Part shown: positions 9,614-15,588 of the stretch, one piece after another
Layout of the letters: the number at the start of each line of letters is the position of its first letter
How positions within the stretch are numbered: position 1 is the first letter of the stretch
Assembly: GCA_035651715.1 (NCBI GenBank)
Contig: DASRFD010000104.1
Span: 1 to 17,336, forward strand
DNA length: 17,336 bases
Reading direction: 5' to 3'
Source: Nevskia sp035651715
GTDB taxonomy: Bacteria; Pseudomonadota; Gammaproteobacteria; Nevskiales; Nevskiaceae
The notes under the pieces: model-generated
Told to the model about the DNA's origin: nothing
The model's database searches: none
What the model saw: only the letters and a program-made list of their open reading frames with translations
Translations under genes and position numbers: made by a program

Positions 9614-9637
9614 CCGCGGCGGGCGCGCCGGCCGCGG
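9614..9637. repeat. GC-rich imperfect palindrome in the nuoJ-nuoK gap
   Basis: A 24-bp palindrome with a single mismatched pair (positions 9621 and 9630): CCGCGGC (9614-9620) and GCCGCGG (9631-9637) flank a GC-only centre. It lies 8-31 bases after the nuoJ stop in a 68-base gap. No T-run follows. The remainder of the gap is A-rich and carries AAAGGAAG (9653-9660) and AGGA (9669-9672) as candidate ribosome sites for nuoK. Confidence 0.5.
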
Positions 9638-9674
9638 GCTGCAAACGGATCAAAAGGAAGAACGAACTAGGAAC

Positions 9675-9991
9675 ATGAACGGAGTGAGCCCCATACCGCT
9701 GGAGCACGCGCTGATCCTGTCCGCGACCCTGTTTTCGCTGGGCTGCTGGGCATCCTGATCCGCCGCAATATCCTGTTCGTGCTGATGTGCATCGAGGTGA
9801 TGATGAACAGCGCGGCACTGGCCTTCGTCGCCGCCGGCAGCCGCTGGGGCGCCGCGGACGGCCAGATCATGTTCATCCTGGTGCTGACCCTGGCCGCCGC
9901 CGAGGCCAGCGTGGGCCTGGCCCTGGTGCTGCAGCTCTACCGGCGCTTCGGCACGCTGGACACCGACGCCGCGGGGGAGATGAAAGGATGA
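9675..9991 (+). pseudogene. nuoK: NuoK, NADH-quinone oxidoreductase subunit K, broken by a 1-base deletion
   Basis: ATG 9675 begins a NuoK sequence (MNGVSPIPLEHALILSATLF), but the frame stops at TGA 9756-9758 after 27 codons. From about 9743 the NuoK homology continues in another frame (LLGILIRRNILFVL, then MCIEVMMNSAALAF) to TGA 9989-9991. The DNA reads GGGCTGCTGGGC where GGGCCTGCTGGGC is needed; adding one C near 9743 restores a 105-residue protein. That is normal length (E. coli 100) and very like the Pseudomonas subunit. The rebuilt protein has three helices and the two intramembrane glutamates, E41 and E77 (E. coli E36 and E72), needed for proton pumping. As read, no complete NuoK is made: the C-terminal fragment could restart only at GTG 9779 and lacks helix 1. 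True mutation and sequence error cannot be separated here. Confidence 0.93.
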
Positions 9992-10155
9992 AGACCCTGC
10001 AGCCCGGCGCAATGGCGGTTCTCCCTTCCCCCCTCGGGCGAAGGGAGGGGGATGAGGGGCGCGGCGGCAGCGGAGCGCGCACTTTGTCGATGTCGGGGTC
10101 CCTCGCCCCTGCCCCTCTCCCGGCGGGAGAGCGGTCCAACCAGTACGATCGCTAG
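9988..10155 (+). CDS. Possible 55-codon bridging ORF between nuoK and nuoL
   Basis: ATG 9988 overlaps the nuoK stop (ATGA). The frame runs 55 codons (start MKTLQPGAMAVLPSP) to TAG 10153-10155, five bases before the nuoL ATG. Most of it is the translation of the GC-rich inverted-repeat element at 10021-10131, so the peptide is Gly/Arg/Pro-rich with no domain or helix. It is probably not a functional protein, though it could keep ribosomes on the mRNA across the gap. It parallels the 52-codon frame between nuoG and nuoH. Confidence 0.12.
   Translation: MKTLQPGAMAVLPSPLGRREGDEGRGGSGARTLSMSGSLAPAPLPAGERSNQYDR
10021..10131. repeat. Composite inverted-repeat element in the nuoK-nuoL gap
   Basis: Three nested pairings fill the 169-base gap. 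The first is a hairpin, CTCCCTTC (10021-10028) with GAAGGGAG (10040-10047). The second is a longer-range match, AGGGGCG (10055-10061) with CGCCCCT (10104-10110). The third is a tight hairpin, CTCTCCC (10115-10121) with GGGAGAG (10125-10131), loop GGC. This design (purine/pyrimidine-biased, two hairpins, extragenic) resembles dispersed extragenic palindromic repeats common in high-GC proteobacteria. Whether it occurs elsewhere in this genome cannot be seen. No T-run follows, so it is not a normal terminator. Confidence 0.6.
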
Positions 10156-10160
10156 ACGCC

Positions 10161-12005
10161 ATGAACCTGCTCTTTCTGGCATTCCTCTCCCCCCTGCTCG
10201 GCTTCCTGATCCTGGCCTTCGGCCGCGGCCGCATCCCGGAAAAAGCCGCCGCCGTGATCGGCGTCGGCTCGATCGGCGTCTCGGCCCTGGTCACCGCCGT
10301 CGCCGGCTGGCAGTTCATGCAGAACCCGCCGCCGGGCGGCGCCTTCGTACAGCCGCTGTGGACCTGGATGAGCGTCGGCAGCTTCGCGCCGCAGTTCGCG
10401 CTGCGCCTCGACGGCCTGTCGCTGACCATGATGGGCGTGATCACCGGGGTGGGCTTCCTGATCCACCTGTTCGCCTCCTGGTACATGCGCGGCGACGACG
10501 GCTACGGCCGCTTCTTCTCCTACATGAACCTGTTCGTGGCCAGCATGCTGTTCCTGGTGCTGGGCGACAACCTGCTGTTCGTGTACTTCGGCTGGGAAGG
10601 CGTGGGCCTGTGCAGCTACCTGCTGATCGGCTTCTGGTACAAGGACCCGGCCAACGGTGCGGCGGCGCGCAAGGCCTTCATCGTCACCCGCGTCGGCGAC
10701 ACCTTCATGGCGCTGGGCCTGTTCCTGCTGTTCCACAGCCTGCACACCCTGAACATCCAGGAGGCGCTGATCCTGGCGCCGGCCGTGTTCCAGCCGGGCA
10801 GCCTGATCGTCACCCTGATCGCCCTGCTGCTGCTCGGCGGCGCGGTCGGCAAGTCGGCGCAGCTGCCGCTGCAGACCTGGCTGCCCGACGCGATGGCCGG
10901 CCCCACCCCGGTGTCGGCGCTGATCCACGCCGCCACCATGGTGACGGCAGGCGTCTACCTGATCGCGCGCACCCACACCCTGTTCGAGCTGGCGCCGTTC
11001 GCGCAGGCCATGGTGGGCCTGACCGGCGCGGCGACCCTGCTGCTCGCCGGCTTCACCGCCCTGGTGCAGACCGACATCAAGCGCATCCTCGCCTACTCGA
11101 CCATGAGCCAGATCGGCTACATGTTCCTGGCGCTGGGCGCCGGCGCCTGGTCGGCCGCCATCTTCCACCTGATGACCCACGCCTTCTTCAAGGCCCTGCT
11201 GTTCCTTTCCGCGGGCGCCGTGATCCTGGCCTGCCACCACGAGCAGGACATCTTCAAGATGGGCGGCCTGCGCAAGAAGCTGCCGCTGGTGTTCTGGTGC
11301 TTCATCATCGGCGGCGGCGCACTGGCGGCCTTCCCCGGCCTGACCGTGGGCTTCTATTCCAAGGACGAGATCCTGTGGCAGGCCTACGCCGGCGGCCACA
11401 TCAACCTGTTCTGGGCCGGCCTGCTCGGCGCCTTCCTCACCTCGCTCTACACCTTCCGCCTGATCTTCACCGTGTTCTACGGCGAGGCCAAGACCGACGC
11501 GCACGCCGGCCACGGCGTCGCCTACTGGCTGCCGCTGTCGGTGCTGCTGGTGCTGTCGACCGCGGTCGGCGCCCTGATCCACCCGCCGCTGGCCAAGGTG
11601 CTGCCGGCCGGCCCGGAAGGCGACGAATCCGCCAGGCACATGGTGGAGGGCGCCTCCGCCGCCGTGGCGATCCTGGGCATCGCCCTCGCCGGCTGGCGCT
11701 TCTTCGGCCAGCCTGCGCTGTTCCGCTGGCTGGAGAACAACGCCCTGGCCCGCCTGCTGGCCCGCTGGTGGGGCGCCGCCTTCGGCTTCGACTGGCTTTA
11801 TGACCGGCTGTTCGTGAAGCCTTTCCTGTGGGCCGTGCGGGTCAACGCCAGGGATTTCTTCGACCAGATCATCGGCCTCGTGCCGGTGCTGCTCACTTCC
11901 TTCAACAAGGCCACGGCGCTCAGCCAGACCGGCCGCCTGCGCTGGTACACCGCCAGCGTGGCGCTCGGCGCCGTGCTCGTCATCGCCGCCGTGATCTACA
12001 AGTGA
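10161..12005 (+). CDS. nuoL: NuoL, NADH-quinone oxidoreductase subunit L (antiporter-like)
   Basis: A 614-residue membrane subunit; E. coli NuoL is 613. It is the distal proton pump of complex I and the one with the long lateral C-terminal helix that runs along the membrane arm. Residues matching the known proton path are E146 (in YFGWEGVGLCSYLL), D180, K231 (GGAVGKSAQLPLQTWLPDA), H256 (SALIHAATMVTAG), K344 (HAFFKALLF) and K401 (FYSKDE). Start ATG 10161 (MNLLFLAFLSPLLGF) matches relatives; no strong Shine-Dalgarno is seen. The gene is intact and separated from nuoM by only 7 bases, in contrast to the 169-base gap upstream. Confidence 0.98.
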   Translation: MNLLFLAFLSPLLGFLILAFGRGRIPEKAAAVIGVGSIGVSALVTAVAGWQFMQNPPPGGAFVQPLWTWMSVGSFAPQFALRLDGLSLTMMGVITGVGFLIHLFASWYMRGDDGYGRFFSYMNLFVASMLFLVLGDNLLFVYFGWEGVGLCSYLLIGFWYKDPANGAAARKAFIVTRVGDTFMALGLFLLFHSLHTLNIQEALILAPAVFQPGSLIVTLIALLLLGGAVGKSAQLPLQTWLPDAMAGPTPVSALIHAATMVTAGVYLIARTHTLFELAPFAQAMVGLTGAATLLLAGFTALVQTDIKRILAYSTMSQIGYMFLALGAGAWSAAIFHLMTHAFFKALLFLSAGAVILACHHEQDIFKMGGLRKKLPLVFWCFIIGGGALAAFPGLTVGFYSKDEILWQAYAGGHINLFWAGLLGAFLTSLYTFRLIFTVFYGEAKTDAHAGHGVAYWLPLSVLLVLSTAVGALIHPPLAKVLPAGPEGDESARHMVEGASAAVAILGIALAGWRFFGQPALFRWLENNALARLLARWWGAAFGFDWLYDRLFVKPFLWAVRVNARDFFDQIIGLVPVLLTSFNKATALSQTGRLRWYTASVALGAVLVIAAVIYK

Positions 12006-12012
12006 TCGAACA

Positions 12013-13560
12013 ATGATCCTCATCTGGCTCTTCCTGCTGCCGTTCATCGGCGGCTTCTTCTGCTGGCAGATCGAGCGCTTCGGCCGCGGCCTGCCGCGCT
12101 GGGTGGCGCTGGGCACGATGTTCCTGGTGCTGGCCCTGGCGGTGCAGCTCTACCTCGACGGCGACTACTCGCTGACCCTGCTCGGCGACAAGCACCAGTG
12201 GGTGCGCGAGATCCAGATCCCGTGGATTCCGCGCTTCGGCATCAGCCTCCACTTCGCGCTCGACGGCCTGTCGCTGATCCTGGTGGCCCTGACCGGCCTG
12301 CTCGGCGTGATGGCGGTGGCCTGCTCCTGGCGCGAGGTGCAGCGCAACGTCGGCTTCTTCCACCTCAACCTGCTGTGGAACCTGGGCGGCGTCATCGGCG
12401 TGTTCCTGGCGATGGACCTGTTCCTGTTCTTCTTCTTCTGGGAAATGATGCTGGTGCCGATGTACTTCCTGATCGCGCTGTGGGGCCATAACGCTCCCGG
12501 CGGCAAGGGCAGGGTCTACGCGGCGACCAAGTTCTTCATCTTCACCCAGGCCAGCGGCCTGCTGATGCTGCTGGCGATCCTGGGGCTGGTGTTCGTGCAC
12601 TACGCCGCCACCGGCCAGATCACCTTCGACTACCCGCAGCTGCTCAACACGCCGATGGGCGAGCGCACCGAGTGGTGGCTGATGCTGGGCTTCTTCGTCG
12701 CCTTCGCGGTGAAGCTGCCGGTGGTGCCGATCCACTCCTGGCTGCCGGACGCGCACTCGCAGGCGCCGACCGCCGGCTCGGTGGACCTGGCCGGCATCCT
12801 GCTCAAGACCGCCGCCTACGGCATGCTGCGCTTCGGCCTGCCGCTGTTCCCGCATGCCTCGGCGCAGTTCGCGCCGATCGCGATGTGGCTGGGCGTGTTC
12901 GGCATCCTCTACGGCGCCGTGCTGGCCTATGCGCAGAACGACATCAAGCGGCTGGTGGCCTACACCAGCATCAGCCACATGGGCTTCGTGCTGATCGGCA
13001 TCTACGCCGGCACCGAGCAGGCGCTGCAGGGCGCGGTGATCAACATGCTGGCGCACGGCATCTCGGCCGGCGCGCTGTTCATCCTCTGCGGCGAAATCTA
13101 CGAGCGCCTGCACACGCGCGACCTGCGCGAGATGGGCGGCCTGTGGTCGCGCTTCCCGTTCCTGCCGCCGATCGCGCTGTTCTTCGGCGCCGCCAGCCTG
13201 GGCCTGCCGGGCCTGGCCAACTTCGTCGGCGAATTCCTGATCCTGATCGGCACCTTCCCGGTGGCGCCGCTGGTCACGGTGTTCGCCACCAGCGGCCTGA
13301 TCCTCGCCGCCGCCTACGCCCTGATCTTCGTGCAGCGTGCCTTCTACGGCCCGGTGCACGGCCGCGAAAACAAGATGCTCGCCGACCTCAACCGCCGCGA
13401 ACTCGCCACCATGCTGACCCTGATGGCCCTGCTGGTGTTCTTCGGCCTCTACCCGCAGCCGGTGCTGGACCTGTCCAAGGCGCCGATGCACGCGGTGCAG
13501 GCGATCTACCAGGCAGCCCAGGCCACGCTGGCGCAGGCCCCCGCCGGGGGTGCGCCGTGA
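12013..13560 (+). CDS. nuoM: NuoM, NADH-quinone oxidoreductase subunit M (antiporter-like)
   Basis: A 515-residue membrane subunit with about 14 helices; E. coli NuoM is 509. It is one of three antiporter-like proton pumps. The key charged residues fall at the same numbers as in E. coli: E144 in FFWEMMLVPMYF, K234 in AFAVKLPVVPIHSWLPDAHS, K265 in GILLKTAAYG and E407 in LANFVGEFLI. Start ATG 12013 follows the nuoL stop by 7 bases. The C-terminus has an Ala/Pro/Gly tail. Its stop TGA overlaps the GTG start of nuoN (GTGA). Intact; no anomalies. Confidence 0.98.
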   Translation: MILIWLFLLPFIGGFFCWQIERFGRGLPRWVALGTMFLVLALAVQLYLDGDYSLTLLGDKHQWVREIQIPWIPRFGISLHFALDGLSLILVALTGLLGVMAVACSWREVQRNVGFFHLNLLWNLGGVIGVFLAMDLFLFFFFWEMMLVPMYFLIALWGHNAPGGKGRVYAATKFFIFTQASGLLMLLAILGLVFVHYAATGQITFDYPQLLNTPMGERTEWWLMLGFFVAFAVKLPVVPIHSWLPDAHSQAPTAGSVDLAGILLKTAAYGMLRFGLPLFPHASAQFAPIAMWLGVFGILYGAVLAYAQNDIKRLVAYTSISHMGFVLIGIYAGTEQALQGAVINMLAHGISAGALFILCGEIYERLHTRDLREMGGLWSRFPFLPPIALFFGAASLGLPGLANFVGEFLILIGTFPVAPLVTVFATSGLILAAAYALIFVQRAFYGPVHGRENKMLADLNRRELATMLTLMALLVFFGLYPQPVLDLSKAPMHAVQAIYQAAQATLAQAPAGGAP

Positions 13561-15095
13561 ACTTCTCGCTGAACTGGAACCAGTGGCAGGCGCTGGCGCC
13601 GATCCTGATCGTCAGCTTCACCATCATGTGGGTGATGGTGGCGATCGCCTTCCGCCGCCATCACTGGTGGAACGCCACGGTGGTCGCGGTGGGCCTCAAC
13701 GTGGCCCTGGTCTCGGCCACCTACCTGGTGCTGCCGCAGCTGGCCGACCAGCTGCCGGCCTACCTGCAGGGGCCGATCGCGAAGATGCTGGCCTATTTCG
13801 GCCACCCGCCACTGCCGCAAACCGTGACGCCGCTGCTGATCATCGACAGCTACGCCTGCTTCTACATGGGCCTGGTGCTGGCGGCGGGCCTGGCCACCGC
13901 GACGCTGACCTTCGCCTACATGGAGGGCTACAAGTCCAACCAGGAGGAGGTCTACATCCTGCTGGCCCTGTCGGCGCTCGGCGGGCTGGTGGTGGTGTGC
14001 AGCCGCCATTTCGCCGCCTTCTTCATCGGCCTGGAGCTGCTGTCGCTGCCGCTGTACGGCATGATCGGCTACCTGGTGAAGGAGCGCCGCTCGCTCGAGG
14101 CGAGCATGAAGTACCTGGTGCTGTCGGCGGTGGCATCGGCCTTCATCCTGTTCGGCATGGCCCTGGTGTTCGCCATGACCGGCACCCTGGCCTTCGACGA
14201 GATCGGCAGGGCCGCCTCCGGCATCCGCGGCCCCGACCACGTCGTGCTGATGGTGGCCGGCTGCCTGCTGCTGGTGGGCATCGGCTTCAAGCTGTCGCTG
14301 GCGCCGTTCCACCTGTGGACCCCGGACGTCTATGAGGGCGCACCGGCGCCGGTCGCCGCCTATCTGGCCACCGCCTCCAAGACCGCGGTGCTGGCGCTGC
14401 TGCTGCGCTACTTCGTCGAGACCAAGGCCTACCAGTCGGCCGGCCTGATGGACGTGCTGACCGCGGTGGCGATCCTGTCGATCGTGCTCGGCAACCTGCT
14501 GGCGCTGCTGCAGGACAACATCAAGCGCCTGCTGGCCTACTCCTCCATCGCTCACTTCGGCTACGTGCTGGTGGCCTTCATCGCCACCGGCGCCCTCGCC
14601 ACCGAGGCGGTGGGGATCTACCTGCTGACCTATGTCGTCACCACCCTCGCCGCCTTCGGCGTGGTGACCCTGGTCTCCAGCCCCTACGGCGACCACGACG
14701 CCGACACCCTGTGGGACTACCGCGGCCTGTTCTGGCGCCGCCCCAACCTGGCGGCGATCCTCACCGTGGCCCTGCTGTCGCTGGCCGGCATCCCTCTCAC
14801 CGCCGGCTTCATCGGCAAGTTCTACGTCATCGCCGCCGGCGTCGACCACCGCCTGTGGCTGCTGCTCGCCGCCGTGGTCTTCGGCAGCGCCGTCGGCCTG
14901 TTCTACTACCTGCGCGCCATGGCCCAGCTTTACCTGCGCGCCCCCTGGGTGCGCAAGTTCTCCGCCCCGCTGGACTGGGCGCAGAACACCGGCGGCCTGA
15001 TGCTGCTGGCCCTGGCCCTGCTGATGCTGCTGCTGGGCGTCTATCCCTCCCCGTTCATCGCGGTGGTGCAGGCGGCGGGGCTGGCGGGGCAGTAA
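13557..15095 (+). CDS. nuoN: NuoN, NADH-quinone oxidoreductase subunit N (antiporter-like)
   Basis: A 512-residue, 14-helix membrane subunit, the antiporter-like pump closest to NuoK; E. coli NuoN is about 485. Conserved proton-path residues are E160 (FIGLELLSLPLYGMIGY), K245 (GIGFKLSLAPFHLWTPDVYEG), K275 (TASKTAVLA) and K421 (FIGKFYVI). The start is taken as GTG 13557, overlapping the nuoM stop; the next Met (residue 24) lies inside the first helix. The frame is open back to 12672, but that part is shadow within nuoM. It is the last gene of the operon, followed 21 bases later by an intrinsic terminator. Confidence 0.97.
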   Translation: MNFSLNWNQWQALAPILIVSFTIMWVMVAIAFRRHHWWNATVVAVGLNVALVSATYLVLPQLADQLPAYLQGPIAKMLAYFGHPPLPQTVTPLLIIDSYACFYMGLVLAAGLATATLTFAYMEGYKSNQEEVYILLALSALGGLVVVCSRHFAAFFIGLELLSLPLYGMIGYLVKERRSLEASMKYLVLSAVASAFILFGMALVFAMTGTLAFDEIGRAASGIRGPDHVVLMVAGCLLLVGIGFKLSLAPFHLWTPDVYEGAPAPVAAYLATASKTAVLALLLRYFVETKAYQSAGLMDVLTAVAILSIVLGNLLALLQDNIKRLLAYSSIAHFGYVLVAFIATGALATEAVGIYLLTYVVTTLAAFGVVTLVSSPYGDHDADTLWDYRGLFWRRPNLAAILTVALLSLAGIPLTAGFIGKFYVIAAGVDHRLWLLLAAVVFGSAVGLFYYLRAMAQLYLRAPWVRKFSAPLDWAQNTGGLMLLALALLMLLLGVYPSPFIAVVQAAGLAGQ

Positions 15096-15116
15096 CGCCG
15101 TTCACGCCGCACGCAG

Positions 15117-15143
15117 AAAGCCGGGCATCGCCCGGCTTTTTTT
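15117..15143 (+). terminator. Rho-independent terminator of the nuo operon
   Basis: A perfect 10-bp stem, AAAGCCGGGC (15117-15126) and GCCCGGCTTT (15130-15139), with loop ATC. The T-run 15137-15143 (7 T) overlaps the 3' arm. It lies 21 bases after the nuoN stop. This is a textbook intrinsic terminator and marks the end of the operon transcript. Confidence 0.93.
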
Positions 15144-15499
15144 ATGGCGCGCGCCGGAGTGCCGGGGGAACACACCCTGTTGCTGCTAAAAGCTGCCGCT
15201 GATACCTGACCCTTGGTTGGCTATCTGTCCGGCTCCTTGGGGCTTACCGACCAGGCTGCTGTTGGTGGCGCTCGAACGCGGCGGGGCACCCCCTCATTCA
15301 CGTCGTAGTCGTCGCCCGAGGCTATTCGTGACCGCGCGGCGCTGGCCTGGCCAGGTTGGCAGAGGCTGGCGCTACGTAGCGGGCCATGCTGCTACTCGAC
15401 ATCCTGGCCACTTCCTAGCTCGCGGCGCGGCTGACATTACCCGCCGCGACACAATTATGCAGTACCGCACAGTTTCATAGAAGTGCAAATGAAGCTCCC

Positions 15500-15528
15500 T
15501 TGAATCGCCCAATGCGCCATGTTATCAA
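15500..15528 (+). promoter_or_regulatory. Possible sigma70-type promoter of the YD-repeat gene
   Basis: TTGAAT (15500-15505) and TATCAA (15523-15528) are spaced by exactly 17 bases; each matches 4 of 6 consensus positions. It lies in an AT-rich stretch about 60 bases before the gene. Transcription would start near 15535, just ahead of the two inverted repeats. This is a by-eye match only. Confidence 0.35.
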
Positions 15529-15539
15529 TGTACCGACTA

Positions 15540-15570
15540 GTATCTAAATAGATACCACATAGAAATGTGG
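15540..15570. repeat. Two adjacent inverted repeats upstream of the YD-repeat gene
   Basis: The first is GTATCTA (15540-15546) and TAGATAC (15549-15555), a 16-bp palindrome with centre AA. The second is CCACAT (15555-15560) and ATGTGG (15565-15570), loop AGAA, sharing one base with the first. They lie 19-49 bases before the ATG and just after the candidate promoter. The first has the look of a dimeric-repressor operator; together they could also fold in the mRNA leader and affect access to GGGGA at 15580-15584. Confidence 0.5.
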
Positions 15571-15588
15571 CTGTTACCTGGGGAATAT

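Larger units (their letters stand above)
15144..15588. other. Non-coding interval between nuoN terminator and the YD-repeat gene
   Basis: About 445 bases with no convincing gene on either strand. The longest frame (TTG 15217 to 15480) gives an Arg/Gly-rich peptide with no ribosome site. A 12-bp perfect palindrome, CGCTACGTAGCG, lies at 15370-15381. The first part is GC-rich like the operon, while the last 110 bases become AT-rich and hold the possible promoter and two inverted repeats described separately. No tRNA, transposase or clear attachment-site repeat was seen. It may contain decayed sequence. Confidence 0.6.

Noticed and set aside
9741..9758. Programmed ribosomal frameshift in nuoK
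   Set aside because: No slippery heptamer or evident downstream stimulator is present, and I know of no NuoK that uses recoding; a mutation or sequence error is simpler.
9779..9991. A separate 70-codon gene starting at GTG 9779
   Set aside because: Its sequence is the C-terminal two thirds of NuoK; homology extends upstream of the GTG in the same frame to about 9743, so it is a fragment of the frameshifted gene.
15217..15480. An 87-codon frame starting at TTG
   Set aside because: No ribosome site, Arg-rich random composition, no recognisable motif, and it lies in an otherwise gene-free interval.
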